A stretch of 64,000 bases of DNA from an uncultured Roseburia sp. (GTDB lineage Bacteria; Bacillota; Clostridia; Lachnospirales; Lachnospiraceae): the NCBI GenBank assembly GCA_900550935.1, contig URUD01000010.1:1-64000 (forward strand), in the 5' to 3' direction. The notes beneath the pieces are model-generated. The model made no database searches, was not told where the DNA came from, and saw only the letters and a program-made list of their open reading frames with translations. The position numbers and the translations under genes were made by a program. Positions 7,215 to 16,551 of this stretch are shown here, piece by piece (positions within the stretch are counted from its first letter, which is position 1; each line of letters starts with the position of its first letter).

Positions 7215-9146
7215 TTAAGTCCGGCACCGCTCACACACTCTTCTCTCGTATCCGATTGGCAGCGTTCTTCCGCAGTAACGGCATTTCCTGATGTATTCCT
7301 TTTTATCTTTGGAAAGATAACGCATAATATATTCCTCTGTTTTTTCTCTCGCCTGATCTAATCGCTCCTTGTCCATATTTTTTCCAAGACGTGTTGAGAA
7401 CTGATGATAAAGGTCTAACATCTTATAATAAGTCTCATACTGGATGAGACCCGATCCGTCACACATGGAAAGCGACGGGAAAGTCAGCGAGACATCCGCG
7501 GAATACGTTTTGCAGTAATAGAGCCATAAGTCTACGATATCCTTGTTTTTGATGTCGATCGAGCAGGTCAGCATCCGGTAGAGCATATGTTTGTCCTCAA
7601 AGCCGTCGATCTCTTTGCGGCATTTGTATGCCTTCTCATATAAAAACAGCAGTTCATCAATGCTGATCTTCTCAAACGGTGCATCGGTCTCGACTGATTT
7701 CCATATTTTTAAGACCACATCCAGAGGCTCATTCATATCAAGCAGCACACCGGGGAAACCCAGACTGACTGTCGTAATATCCGCCTCTTCCGCGGACAGA
7801 CCTTTTTTAATAAAATTCAGATTAGACTCACCCATTGCATTAATATATCCGGTATCGTACATGCCATATCTTCCGGCACGTCCTGCGATCTGCCGGATCT
7901 CCGACACCTCTAATGCCCTTACTTTCGTGCCGTCAAATTTCTCTGTCTGGATAAAGACGATCCGCCGCACTGGCAGATTTAAGCCCATTCCGATTGCATC
8001 CGTGGAAACCACGACCTGATTTTCCCTGCCGGAAAACTGGTGGATCTGCCGTCTTCTGATCTCCGGCGGCAGGCTTCCATAGATCACGCTCGCCCTGATG
8101 CCCTCTTTCTCCAGTCGCCCGGCAATGTCAAGTACCGCCCGCTTCGTAAATAAGATCAGTGCATCGCCCTCCCTCACATCCTCTGGGAAAGAAAATGGCT
8201 TCTCTTCACAGACCAGTGCGGTCTTTCTTTCATAGCGGTGCACCTCATAAGTGCCATTTCCCAGTGTGATCAGGTGTGTCACAACCGGCAGTGCTGCCGG
8301 GCTCATACAGATATGGATCTCTGCTGCCTGAATGCCCAAGATCGCTCTCGTCCAGGAATGCCCGCGGTCTGTCGATGCGATCATCTGTGCCTCGTCGATC
8401 ACAGCAATATCATAATGGCGGTCTAAGTCTAACATCTCGATCGTAGAGGAAATTACCCTGCTGTTTTCCTCTGTGATGCACTCTTCCCCGGTCAGCATCG
8501 TACAGGGTATGGCGGCATCTTTCATCTTTTCGTATACTTCCAGTGCCAGCAGACGAAGCGGTCCAAGGTATATGCCATCCTCTGCTTCCTTTAAACGCTC
8601 TAAGGCATGATAGGTCTTCCCGCAGTTGGTTGGTCCGACATGCAGGATAAATCTGCGCTCCATCTCGATTGCCTCCGGGAATTCCTGTTCCGGGTTTGCC
8701 GGTACCATATGGATGATCTGTTTTTTGATATCCAGTTCAAAATAATTCCGGCTTAAAGTCTTTAATGTCCTTTTACAGATCTCATAGGGCATTTCCCTGC
8801 GCAGCCCTTCAATTGTTTTTGCCGTGACAAGTTCTGCCTCCTCTTTGGTCAGTGTCTCGACATCCATGCGCACCAGCTCTGGGATCAGCACCTGTCTTAT
8901 CTGCATGATCGCCACCGGATTGTTCTGACGAAATGCAAAATAAGAGAGGTTTCGGATCTGCCTGTGATATTCTTCCAGCCGAACCAGATTATTCGGTGAA
9001 AGATGCGTATGTTTTAACATCTTTCCAAGTGTCTGGATACGTTTTTCATAATCTCCCGGTCTGGTGTTGCTCTTCTTTTTAAAACGCTTTGCACACTCGT
9101 TGTACTGTGCAAAATAAAACTGGATCAATTTTTCTTTTTGTACCAT
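7215..9146 (-). CDS. SUV3-like superfamily 2 RNA/DNA helicase with C-terminal zinc ribbon
   Basis: 643 residues. The helicase core begins near residue 165 with Walker A HVGPTNCGKTYHAL, followed by YLGPLRLLALEVYEKM (motif Ia), VIDEAQMI (motif II, DEAQ), VVSTDAIGMGLNLPV (motif V) and QIAGRAGRYG (motif VI). This set matches the SUV3/DOB1-type helicases known from the mitochondrial degradosome, which unwind RNA for 3' exonucleases. About 160 N-terminal residues are helical and unassigned. The last 25 residues hold a four-cysteine ribbon (CRYCGRTLP then CERC). The bacterial role is uncertain; RNA turnover is the likeliest. It follows a NYN/PIN-like gene on the same strand, separated by a hairpin. 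Confidence 0.85.
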   Translation of the reverse strand: MVQKEKLIQFYFAQYNECAKRFKKKSNTRPGDYEKRIQTLGKMLKHTHLSPNNLVRLEEYHRQIRNLSYFAFRQNNPVAIMQIRQVLIPELVRMDVETLTKEEAELVTAKTIEGLRREMPYEICKRTLKTLSRNYFELDIKKQIIHMVPANPEQEFPEAIEMERRFILHVGPTNCGKTYHALERLKEAEDGIYLGPLRLLALEVYEKMKDAAIPCTMLTGEECITEENSRVISSTIEMLDLDRHYDIAVIDEAQMIASTDRGHSWTRAILGIQAAEIHICMSPAALPVVTHLITLGNGTYEVHRYERKTALVCEEKPFSFPEDVREGDALILFTKRAVLDIAGRLEKEGIRASVIYGSLPPEIRRRQIHQFSGRENQVVVSTDAIGMGLNLPVRRIVFIQTEKFDGTKVRALEVSEIRQIAGRAGRYGMYDTGYINAMGESNLNFIKKGLSAEEADITTVSLGFPGVLLDMNEPLDVVLKIWKSVETDAPFEKISIDELLFLYEKAYKCRKEIDGFEDKHMLYRMLTCSIDIKNKDIVDLWLYYCKTYSADVSLTFPSLSMCDGSGLIQYETYYKMLDLYHQFSTRLGKNMDKERLDQAREKTEEYIMRYLSKDKKEYIRKCRYCGRTLPIGYERRVCERCRT

Positions 9147-9208
9147 ACTTTTTCCATCCTATCTATCAGAACGTACGCTTCGCAAACATTTATCCTCCAA
9201 ACGAAACA

Positions 9209-9239
9209 GGGGCACAGGCTGCCAATACGCCTATGCCCC
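9209..9239 (-). terminator. Hairpin between the NYN and helicase genes, weak terminator
   Basis: On the minus strand an 11-bp stem GGGGCATAGGC / GCCTGTGCCCC (one T-G pair) with a 9-base loop, followed by TGTTTCGTTT. The poor T-run suggests partial termination or an mRNA end-protecting stem behind the NYN-domain gene. Confidence 0.55.
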
Positions 9240-9268
9240 ACGTGTGCAGATCAGGTTCGTCTCTCCTT

Positions 9269-10063
9269 CTACATACAATTCATAATTTTAATATGCGGTT
9301 TAAACAGAACATAATATTTCATGCCTTTTTCTTTTCCATAGTGCCCCTGCATCGCAGCACGCAAAGAATTCAGATTCTTTCTCTTCTCTTTTGCTTTCAG
9401 AAGAAATGAAGCAAAATCCTTTGGCTCCTCTCCCGCAAGCTCACTATGTTTGAACACAAGGTGGCAGTAAATATCAAATCTCTCCTCTGTGCTGCTTACC
9501 GTGTGTTCTTCCCAGTACGCAGCAGCCTGCTTGTCCCCCTTGATCTTCTGATATACCTGTTTTCCCTGTTTTGGTCCCAGAAATAACACAAGTACATTGT
9601 GAAGATTTTGCAGATTTTCTCTGCTGATGCAGGAAAACAAAGCGGTAACGATTTCCCCTGCCGTATCCGCTTTCAGTTCCTGCTCTTCCCCCTTCTCCTT
9701 TTTCTCACTGCATTCTTTTGCCGTCATGCGTGTCACATCATATCCACGTTCACCCCAATAACGCACCACAGCATCATATCCCGTATCATTGGAAACAATG
9801 CAGTAAGAGCTGTCTTTTTCCTGACACAGAAGATAGCCAAGCTGTGTCACAAGCTGAAAATCCAGGGCATTTGTCCCCTCGAAACACTTGATAAAAACAG
9901 GCTCTTTCTCGACCTCTTTTAGCCGTCTGACACTCTCGTAGTTCATATACGGACTTTTTGCCGTATAGAACACATAGACCTTATCCTCCGGTTCAGAGAC
10001 CGACAAAAGCTGTACCCATACATCTCCTACATTTTCACTGTCTACGAAATATATTTTTTTCAT
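9269..10063 (-). CDS. NYN/PIN-like domain protein
   Basis: 264 residues. The first 120 residues resemble a NYN/PIN-like ribonuclease fold: acidic YFVDSENVG at the N-terminus, FEGTNALDFQLVTQLG in the middle, and CIVSNDTGYDAVVRYW with the last acidic residues. Such folds bind a metal and cleave RNA. The C-terminal half (NVLVLFLGPKQGKQVYQKIK and onwards) is basic and helical with no assigned domain. The target is unknown. It sits upstream of the SUV3-like helicase on the same strand, so a joint role in RNA processing is plausible but unproven. Confidence 0.65.
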   Translation of the reverse strand: MKKIYFVDSENVGDVWVQLLSVSEPEDKVYVFYTAKSPYMNYESVRRLKEVEKEPVFIKCFEGTNALDFQLVTQLGYLLCQEKDSSYCIVSNDTGYDAVVRYWGERGYDVTRMTAKECSEKKEKGEEQELKADTAGEIVTALFSCISRENLQNLHNVLVLFLGPKQGKQVYQKIKGDKQAAAYWEEHTVSSTEERFDIYCHLVFKHSELAGEEPKDFASFLLKAKEKRKNLNSLRAAMQGHYGKEKGMKYYVLFKPHIKIMNCM

Positions 10064-10152
10064 TTTTCATTTCTCATTTGACGAACCGAATTGCTCTTCT
10101 ATTGTAACAGAAATCCGCGATTCGCGCCACACGTTTTTCCATTTCTCTGCAC

Positions 10153-11457
10153 TTACAGGATATCAATATAGTCCCCTGCCAGTGCCTTGTTCATACTGCG
10201 GACTGCACAGAATTTTCCACACATGGAACAGGTGTCTTCGTGCTCCGGTTTGCGGTCCTCACGGATCTGTTTTGCAGTCTCCGGATCGATCGCACATTCC
10301 CACTGTGCTTCCCAGTCAAGAACACGTCTGGCATCTGCCATCCTGTCGTCGATCTCTCTTGCGCCGCGCACACCTTTTGCAATGTCTGCCGCATGTGCTG
10401 CGATCTTGGATGCTATGATACCCTGTTTTACGTCCTCAACATTCGGAAGCGCCAGATGCTCTGCCGGTGTGACATAGCAGAGGAATGCGGCACCGTTCTG
10501 CGCTGCGATCGCGCCACCGATCGCGGAAGTGATATGGTCATAGCCCGGTGCGATATCGGTTACAAGCGGTCCTAATACATAAAATGGTGCCCCCATACAG
10601 ATGGTCTGCTGGATCTTCATATTTGCCGCGATCTGATCCATCGGCATATGTCCCGGTCCTTCTACCATAACCTGAACATCTCTTGCCCATGCACGTTTTG
10701 TCAGTTCTCCCAGACGTACCAGTTCCTCGATCTGGCAGACATCTGAGGCATCAGCCAGACATCCCGGTCTGCACGCATCCCCCAGTGAAATGGTCACATC
10801 ATGTTCTCTGCAAATCTCCAAGATCTCATCATAGTATTCGTAAAACGGATTTTCCTCTCCGGTCATGCACATCCATGCAAAAACAAGGGAACCGCCTCTG
10901 GATACGATGTTCATTTTTCTTTTGTGTTTTTTGATCTGCTCGATCGTTTTTCTGGTGATACCGCAGTGAAGAGTCACAAAGTCCACACCATCCTCGGCAT
11001 GAAGACGTACCACATCGATGAAATCTTTTGCTGTTAATGTTGCAAGATCTCTCTGATAATGGATGACAGAGTCATAAACCGGCACGGTTCCGATCATTGC
11101 CGGGCACTCTGCAGTCAGTTTTCTTCGGAATGGGATCGTATTTCCATGGGAAGACAGATCCATGATCGCATGTGCTCCCATATCAACGGCAGCCATTACC
11201 TTTTCCATTTCCACATCATAATCCTTGCAGTCTCTTGAAATACCAAGGTTTACATTGATCTTGGTGCGCAGCATCGAACCTACGCCCTCCGGATCGATGC
11301 AGGTGTGATGTTTATTGGCGCAGATGACGACTTTTCCCTCTGCCACGAGTGGCATCAGTTCCTCTACACTCATGCGCTCCTTTTCTGCTACTCTTTTTAA
11401 CTGCTCTGTTACGATTCCTTTGCGTGCCGCTTCCATCTGTGTTGCATACTGTTCCAT
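10153..11457 (-). CDS. thiC: Phosphomethylpyrimidine synthase ThiC
   Basis: 434 residues. This radical-SAM enzyme converts 5-aminoimidazole ribotide to hydroxymethylpyrimidine phosphate in thiamine synthesis. Visible are [48 protein letters not shown] and the C-terminal cluster motif [12 protein letters not shown], here with spacing C-x2-C-x3-C rather than the x2/x4 of Escherichia coli. It is the short form without the N-terminal domain of proteobacterial ThiC. I chose the second ATG (11457): GGAGG directly abuts the first (11463) but is 6 bases from the second. It is controlled by the TPP riboswitch and terminator upstream. No other thi gene lies nearby. Confidence 0.95.
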   Translation of the reverse strand: MEQYATQMEAARKGIVTEQLKRVAEKERMSVEELMPLVAEGKVVICANKHHTCIDPEGVGSMLRTKINVNLGISRDCKDYDVEMEKVMAAVDMGAHAIMDLSSHGNTIPFRRKLTAECPAMIGTVPVYDSVIHYQRDLATLTAKDFIDVVRLHAEDGVDFVTLHCGITRKTIEQIKKHKRKMNIVSRGGSLVFAWMCMTGEENPFYEYYDEILEICREHDVTISLGDACRPGCLADASDVCQIEELVRLGELTKRAWARDVQVMVEGPGHMPMDQIAANMKIQQTICMGAPFYVLGPLVTDIAPGYDHITSAIGGAIAAQNGAAFLCYVTPAEHLALPNVEDVKQGIIASKIAAHAADIAKGVRGAREIDDRMADARRVLDWEAQWECAIDPETAKQIREDRKPEHEDTCSMCGKFCAVRSMNKALAGDYIDIL

Positions 11458-11481
11458 ATTCATCCTCCATTAGACGCAGAA

Positions 11482-11506
11482 AAACCCGGTCCTACGGACC
11501 GGGTTT
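11482..11506 (-). terminator. Riboswitch-controlled intrinsic terminator before thiC
   Basis: On the minus strand an 11-bp perfect stem AAACCCGGTCC / GGACCGGGTTT with a GTA loop, followed by TT and then CTGCG. It lies between the TPP aptamer and the thiC ribosome site, the usual place for the expression platform. Confidence 0.88.
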
Positions 11507-11513
11507 CTATGTT

Positions 11514-11612
11514 CGTTCCGCTCCCTACGACAGTCTTAACTGACAGGTTCTAAGAGTCAGGTTCTACCTTCTCAACCGCTTGTGTTTCCACGCGCAGTCC
11601 CTCTGCGTTCTA
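11514..11612 (-). ncRNA. TPP riboswitch (THI element) of thiC
   Basis: Read on the minus strand, the leader contains GGGACTGC ... GCGGTTGAGA (the P2 / CUGAGA-type pyrimidine-sensing part) and AGAACCTGTCAG ... GACTGTCGTAGGGAG, matching the conserved GAACCUG-...-CGUAGGGA pyrophosphate-sensing helix. An intrinsic terminator follows directly. TPP binding should promote termination and switch off thiC. The P1 helix is not obvious by eye, so the outer limits are approximate. Confidence 0.88.
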
Positions 11613-11662
11613 TTTCTTTTCTTTTTTTATACCAACTAGCTTAACTTAATTTTGCGTTTCTG

Positions 11663-12661
11663 TCAATGGGCTGGCTTTGCAATCTCATCGATCTTGCGCA
11701 GTTCTTCTTCGGTAAACGGCGCACAGTCTATCACTTTGACATTGTCTAAGATCTGCTGTGGCTTGGATGCCCCGATCAAAACGCTGGTTACTTCTTTGTG
11801 GTGGAGCAGCCATCCCAGTGCCATCTCGGAAAGTTTTTCGCCTCGCTCTGCTGCCAGATCGTTTAATTTCCGTATCTGCTCTATGCGTTCCGGTGTCAGT
11901 GTACTTTCCTTTAAAAATCTGCCATCCCTGCGGATACGGCTGTCCTCCGGAATACCATTTAAATAGCGGTCGGTAAGCTGTCCCTGTGCCAGCGGGCTGA
12001 ATGTGATCAGACCTTTTTTTACTTTTGTGACCGCTTCAAGCAATCCGTTTTCCTCTACCGTTCTGTCAAAGATCGAATAACGGTTCTGGTTGATCACAAA
12101 TGGACATTTTAACTCATCTAAGATCGCAGTGGCACGCTCCAATGTCTTTCCATCATAATTGGATAATCCGACATAAAGTGCCTTTCCACTGGATACGGCG
12201 GATGCCAGAGCTCCCATCGTCTCTTCCAGCGGAGTCTCCGGATCCATCCTGTGATGATAGAAGATGTCCACATACTCAAGTCCCATCCGTTTTAAACTCT
12301 GGTCAAGGCTTGCGAGCAGGTATTTGCGGCTGCCCCAGTTTCCATAAGGGCCCTCCCACATATCATATCCCGCCTTCGTCGTGATGATCAGTTCATCGCG
12401 GTACCGGGAAAATTCTTCTTTTAAGATCCTGCCAAAATTTTTCTCTGCACTTCCATATGCAGGTCCATAATTGTTTGCCAGATCAAACTGTGTAATTCCA
12501 TGGTCAAATGCGGTAAAGCACAGCTGTTTCATATTTTCATAAGAAGACGTATCTCCGAAATTATGCCACAGTCCAAGTGACACTTTCGGAAGTAACAGTC
12601 CGCTTTTTCCACAGCGGTTATATTGCATGGTTTCGTATCTTTCTTTTGCTGCTGTATACAT
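11663..12661 (-). CDS. Aldo/keto reductase, YghZ/GprA-like
   Basis: 332 residues, TIM-barrel NAD(P)H reductase. The catalytic tetrad is visible as FDLANNYGPAYG (Asp, Tyr), IITTKAGYDMWEGPYGNWG (Lys) and IFYHHRMDPET (His). The stretch WEGPYGNWGSRKYLLASLDQ is characteristic of the L-glyceraldehyde-3-phosphate reductase (YghZ) branch and of Kv-beta-like members. NADPH binding is through SPLAQGQLTDRYL and VLIGASKPQQI. The start has AGGAGG 9 bases upstream. It follows the radical-SAM gene by 39 bases and is probably co-transcribed. The physiological substrate is not evident. Confidence 0.85.
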   Translation of the reverse strand: MYTAAKERYETMQYNRCGKSGLLLPKVSLGLWHNFGDTSSYENMKQLCFTAFDHGITQFDLANNYGPAYGSAEKNFGRILKEEFSRYRDELIITTKAGYDMWEGPYGNWGSRKYLLASLDQSLKRMGLEYVDIFYHHRMDPETPLEETMGALASAVSSGKALYVGLSNYDGKTLERATAILDELKCPFVINQNRYSIFDRTVEENGLLEAVTKVKKGLITFSPLAQGQLTDRYLNGIPEDSRIRRDGRFLKESTLTPERIEQIRKLNDLAAERGEKLSEMALGWLLHHKEVTSVLIGASKPQQILDNVKVIDCAPFTEEELRKIDEIAKPAH

Positions 12662-12700
12662 AGTAAAAACCTCCTTTTCTCCATCGGTCTGATTATACCT

Positions 12701-13606
12701 CTAACCCCTCTTTTTTTGTACCCCTTCGCAGTCAAATGCCGGGATAAAACTCTCCTCTGCCGTCTCCCCCTCCTGGATAAATCCATTCTCCACGCCAAGC
12801 TCGATCGCGTAATCGACCACCTCGTCATACTCTCTCTCCGTCAGTTTCCGGTTCAGTTCCGGATATGCAGTCAGTGCCTCAACCGGAGTAAACTGGTTTA
12901 AAATGCTGATATAGATCAAATCTCCATATGTCTCATAAAGGTAGCGGATGACAGCCTTGGAATCTTTGGTATTTCCAGGAAGCACCAGATGCCTTACGAT
13001 CGTTCCGCGCTTCATCAGATCTCCCTCAAAAACTGCCGCTCCCGTCTGTCTGACCATCTCGGAGAGCGCCGCTTTTGCGGTTTCTACATAATCTTTTGCA
13101 TGGGAATATTTTTCGCTCAATGCGGGGTCCATATATTTAAAATCCGGCAGATAGATATCCACAAGTCCATCGAGACTGCGGATCGTATCCACATTTTCAT
13201 AGCTGCTGGTGTTATAAACCACCGGCAGGTCCATCCCGCACGCCTTTGCCCATTCCAGTGCCGGAATGATCTGCGGCACAAAATGTCCCGGTGTGACCAG
13301 ATTGATATTGTTTGCCCCCTGCTCCATCAGCTCTAAAAAGATTTCTCCGAGCCGCTCTGTGCTGATCTCTTTTCCCGCGGTACCATTTGCGATCTTCCTG
13401 TTCTGGCAGAACACACAGTGCAGGGCACAGCCGCTGAAAAATACGGCACCCGATCCCGCTTCACCTGAAATGCAGGGTTCCTCCCAATAATGTAACGCTG
13501 CCCTTGCAACCTTTAACTGATCGGTTTGTCCACAAATCCCCCGCTCTCCCTGCGCTCTGTCCACCGCACAGTTTCTGGGGCATAATCCACATTTTTTATC
13601 ACTCAT
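12701..13606 (-). CDS. Radical SAM protein, PflA-like
   Basis: 301 residues from the ATG at 13606, chosen because GGAG lies 6 bases upstream; a GTG at 13618 is weaker. An N-terminal cysteine cluster (CGLCPRNC then GERGICG) is followed by the radical-SAM motif GCALHCVFCQNRKIA (C-x3-C-x2-C). The rest forms the partial barrel typical of pyruvate formate-lyase activating-enzyme-like proteins (YgkA/AmmeMemoRadiSam relatives). No glycyl-radical enzyme gene is nearby, so its client is unknown. It is divergent from the phosphofructokinase gene and upstream of an aldo/keto reductase. Confidence 0.8.
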   Translation of the reverse strand: MSDKKCGLCPRNCAVDRAQGERGICGQTDQLKVARAALHYWEEPCISGEAGSGAVFFSGCALHCVFCQNRKIANGTAGKEISTERLGEIFLELMEQGANNINLVTPGHFVPQIIPALEWAKACGMDLPVVYNTSSYENVDTIRSLDGLVDIYLPDFKYMDPALSEKYSHAKDYVETAKAALSEMVRQTGAAVFEGDLMKRGTIVRHLVLPGNTKDSKAVIRYLYETYGDLIYISILNQFTPVEALTAYPELNRKLTEREYDEVVDYAIELGVENGFIQEGETAEESFIPAFDCEGVQKKRG

Positions 13607-13641
13607 TCTTTTCTCCACTCCAATATCATCAAAACTATGAC

Positions 13642-13670
13642 TTGATAATCTGATCCATTTTGGGTATGAT
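13642..13670 (+). promoter_or_regulatory. Promoter of the phosphofructokinase gene
   Basis: TTGATA (13642-13647), 17-base spacer, TATGAT (13665-13670). It overlaps an in-frame ATG at 13660, which supports the later start codon at 13720. Confidence 0.75.
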
Positions 13671-13719
13671 AAGGAATGTATTTTTAATATTAGTTACTAT
13701 CATACGCAAGGAGTTTACT

Positions 13720-14961
13720 ATGAATCAGAAAAACTGTATGGTCGCTCAGTCTGGCGGCCCGACTGCAGCCATCAACGCCAGCCTTGCCGGTGTTATTGAC
13801 GGCGTAATGAAATCTTCCAGATACGATATCGTATACGGTTCTTTAAACGGCATAACCGGTATCTTAAATAATGAACTGATGAACTTATCCGAGCTCATGC
13901 AAAAAGATCCGGATTACCTGAAACGTCTTAAGGTTACACCTGCCATGTTTTTAGGTTCCTGCCGTTATAAACTTCCGGATTATCTGGATGATGATTCTTC
14001 CTATGTCTATATTTTTAAACAGTTTGAGGACTATAACGTAGACGCGTTTTTCTATATCGGCGGCAATGATTCCATGGACACCGTACAGAAATTATCCGAA
14101 TACGGCAAAAAGATTGGCAGCTCCGTCCGCATCATCGGTATTCCGAAAACCATTGACAATGACCTGTGCGAAACCGACCACACACCGGGATTTGGTTCCG
14201 CAGCGAAATATATTGCCACTTCTCTGCTTGAGATCTCCCATGACACTTTTATTTATGCAGTGAAAAGTGTAACTATCGTTGAGATCATGGGACGTGATGC
14301 CGGATGGCTTACCGCCGCTGCTGCGCTTGCAAGAAACGAATACAATACAGCACCGCATCTCATTTATCTGCCGGAAGTTCCGTTCGATAAAGAAGACTTC
14401 CTGCTTGATGTCAAACGTCTGCTTTTCGAGCAGAACAATGTCATCGTTGCCGTATCTGAGGGGATCCGTGATGCTTCCGGCAATTATATCAGTGCCTCCG
14501 AGCAGTCTACCGACACCTTTGGTCACAGCCAGCTGAGTGGTGCCGGAAAAACACTCGAATTTCTGGTCAAGGAAAAATTAGGCGTAAAGGTACGCTCCGT
14601 AGAAGTCAATGTTTTACAGCGTTGTGCCGCACACCTTGCTTCCAAAACAGACTTAGACGAGTCTTTCGCCCTTGGTCAGAAAGCAGTTGAGCTCTCCGAG
14701 GAAGGCATTACCGCATCCATGGTAACAGTAGAGCGTATCTCGAATACACCTTATCAGGTTGCATACGGACACGCCCAGATCAGTCACATTGCAAATGAAG
14801 CAAAATCCGTTCCAGTGGAATGGATCAACGATGCCGGAAACGACATCAGGCAGCCTCTCATGGATTACTTAACCCCATTGATCCAGGGAGAAGCAGACAT
14901 TACTTATCAGAACGGTCTCCCGGTCTATATGAATGTCAGTCATTTAGCAAAACATCAATAA
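13720..14961 (+). CDS. pfp: 6-phosphofructokinase, pyrophosphate-dependent type
   Basis: 413 residues from ATG 13720 (AAGGAG 8 bases upstream). It phosphorylates fructose-6-phosphate in glycolysis. Motifs: AQSGGPTAAINASLAGVI (donor loop), GGNDSMDT with Asp after Asn, IPKTIDNDLCETDHTPGFG with Lys in the PKT motif, and EIMGRDAGWLTAAAALA. The Asp/Lys pair at these two positions is the known signature of PPi rather than ATP use. PPi-linked enzymes are reversible and common in anaerobic Clostridia. It has its own promoter and overlaps the convergent hydrolase gene by 26 bases at the 3' end. Confidence 0.9.
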   Translation: MNQKNCMVAQSGGPTAAINASLAGVIDGVMKSSRYDIVYGSLNGITGILNNELMNLSELMQKDPDYLKRLKVTPAMFLGSCRYKLPDYLDDDSSYVYIFKQFEDYNVDAFFYIGGNDSMDTVQKLSEYGKKIGSSVRIIGIPKTIDNDLCETDHTPGFGSAAKYIATSLLEISHDTFIYAVKSVTIVEIMGRDAGWLTAAAALARNEYNTAPHLIYLPEVPFDKEDFLLDVKRLLFEQNNVIVAVSEGIRDASGNYISASEQSTDTFGHSQLSGAGKTLEFLVKEKLGVKVRSVEVNVLQRCAAHLASKTDLDESFALGQKAVELSEEGITASMVTVERISNTPYQVAYGHAQISHIANEAKSVPVEWINDAGNDIRQPLMDYLTPLIQGEADITYQNGLPVYMNVSHLAKHQ

Positions 14962-15862
14962 ATTTACCAATTTCAACCCACGCTCTTTTAGATTCCGGCA
15001 GCATCTTTGCTGCCATCTGAAAGATGTGGAACATCCCCTCATAAATACTCAACCGGACTTTTACGCCCTGTTCTCTTGCTTTTGCCGCTACGTTTACCGA
15101 GTCTGACAACAGCATCTCATAGGAGCCGACCTGTATCAACATCGGCGGAAATCCCCTGAAATCCCCAAAAAGTGGGGAAATATAAGCATCCATCGGATCA
15201 TGGTCTCCGACATAATCTTTGTTATAAATAAGGCTGTCCCTTGTCTTTCCAAACAATGGGTCTTTTTCAAAGTTTGTCTCATAGGACTCTCCACTTGCCG
15301 TTAAGTCCGTCCAGGGAGACATTGCCACGATCCCACATGGCATCTGCATTCCCTTATCTTTCAGATAATGGCACAGTGCCATCGCAAGTCCGCCACCTGC
15401 GGAATCTCCTGCTATAATGATCTGCTCTGCAAACCAGCCCTGTGCAAGCAGATAGGAGTATGCTGCAAAGGCATCTTCCAGTGCTGCCGGATACGGGTCT
15501 TCCGGTGCCACTCTGTAGTCCGGTGTCAGCACGCTCATACCATGGCTGACCTCATTATACAGCCCGGCAAACATGCGGTACGAATTTCGCATGGCACCGA
15601 CATAACCGCCTCCATGAAGCTGCAAGATGATTTTATCCGTATCCGGGTTTTCCTTTAATGATAAAAGCTCCATTGTCATATGTTCCAGCGGTATCGTCTT
15701 CAGTTCAAAGCAGGGTGGGCATTTCCAGGGTGCCTCGACCGTACCGATCTTTTTTCTTAACGCTCCGTTTTTTATCTTTTTTCCAATCAGATGATCCTGT
15801 GTCACATGGGCAATCATATCCCGCATGACACGCCCTCTGATACTTGCTTCACTTTCTGCCAT
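14936..15862 (-). CDS. Alpha/beta hydrolase, hormone-sensitive-lipase family
   Basis: 308 residues. The oxyanion motif LQLHGGGYVGA and the nucleophile elbow IIAGDSAGGGLAMAL place it in the HSL/bHSL esterase family. The acid is expected in GSYEMLLSDSVN, and the His is in GMFHIFQMAAK. It has no signal peptide, so it is cytosolic. It is the last of three genes with an acyltransferase and a zinc-ribbon membrane protein (24-base gap), so it probably acts on an ester connected to that pathway. The start has AAAGGAAAC upstream. The substrate is unknown. Confidence 0.85.
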   Translation of the reverse strand: MAESEASIRGRVMRDMIAHVTQDHLIGKKIKNGALRKKIGTVEAPWKCPPCFELKTIPLEHMTMELLSLKENPDTDKIILQLHGGGYVGAMRNSYRMFAGLYNEVSHGMSVLTPDYRVAPEDPYPAALEDAFAAYSYLLAQGWFAEQIIIAGDSAGGGLAMALCHYLKDKGMQMPCGIVAMSPWTDLTASGESYETNFEKDPLFGKTRDSLIYNKDYVGDHDPMDAYISPLFGDFRGFPPMLIQVGSYEMLLSDSVNVAAKAREQGVKVRLSIYEGMFHIFQMAAKMLPESKRAWVEIGKFIDVLLND

Positions 15863-15885
15863 CTATCGTTTCCTTTCCTTCTTTC

Positions 15886-16551
15886 TTAACGCACATGAAA
15901 TCTGCGCTTTAACTCCACTCTCGCACGACGGTCTCCGATGATCACAGTTCCCAAAAACAGGAACAGGGAGAACGCAAATGCAAGCAATGAAAGAAACGGC
16001 ACTGTGATCACTCCGATCGCACGTAAAATGAGCGGTACGATACTGCACAGCAGCATAAAGATCTGCCACATCAGATAACTCTGCCAGTTTCTTCTGTTTA
16101 TGATCATACAAACAATAATTCCCACATCCATAAACATGATCGCCGCAGGCAGGGCGTAATTGACTGACCAGCCACGGTATCCGGTCACCAGATCGATCCC
16201 CACCACCACAAGGATAGCGATCAGCGTTAAAACAACCGTCTTTCCCTTATAACCAGATTTGCCAAGAATGGCAAATGCAAGCACCAGATATCCGTAAAAC
16301 AATGCCAGACCTGCGATCGCGCTCCACCAGATATTCGTATCCTGCATCGCATTGATATAGACCAATAATACCTCGGTCAGGATGGCACAGAACAGATAGA
16401 TCTTACTGATAAATACCAGTTTTCTTGACCGTATCCTGACATCCGGATACATATTTTCCACTTCTACGGTCTGCTCAAGCACCGAACCGCAGAGCGGACA
16501 ACGCTCTGTCTCGTCTAACACTTCTATGTTACAATTTTTACATCTACTCAT
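15886..16551 (-). CDS. Zinc-ribbon membrane protein, DUF6320-like
   Basis: 221 residues. An N-terminal ribbon (CKNCNIEVLDETERCPLCG, residues 4-22) is followed by six or so hydrophobic membrane segments from residue 45 on. I associate this architecture with DUF6320 proteins, which commonly occur beside an alcohol-acetyltransferase-like gene in Lachnospiraceae. Function is not established. Its start overlaps the acyltransferase by 8 bases, and it precedes the alpha/beta hydrolase. A membrane scaffold or transporter role for the acylated product is a guess. Confidence 0.65.
   Translation of the reverse strand: MSRCKNCNIEVLDETERCPLCGSVLEQTVEVENMYPDVRIRSRKLVFISKIYLFCAILTEVLLVYINAMQDTNIWWSAIAGLALFYGYLVLAFAILGKSGYKGKTVVLTLIAILVVVGIDLVTGYRGWSVNYALPAAIMFMDVGIIVCMIINRRNWQSYLMWQIFMLLCSIVPLILRAIGVITVPFLSLLAFAFSLFLFLGTVIIGDRRARVELKRRFHVR

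Noticed and set aside
13660..13719. 20-codon upstream extension of the phosphofructokinase
   Set aside because: It overlaps the -10 box of its own promoter; ATG 13720 has a good site and the family start.
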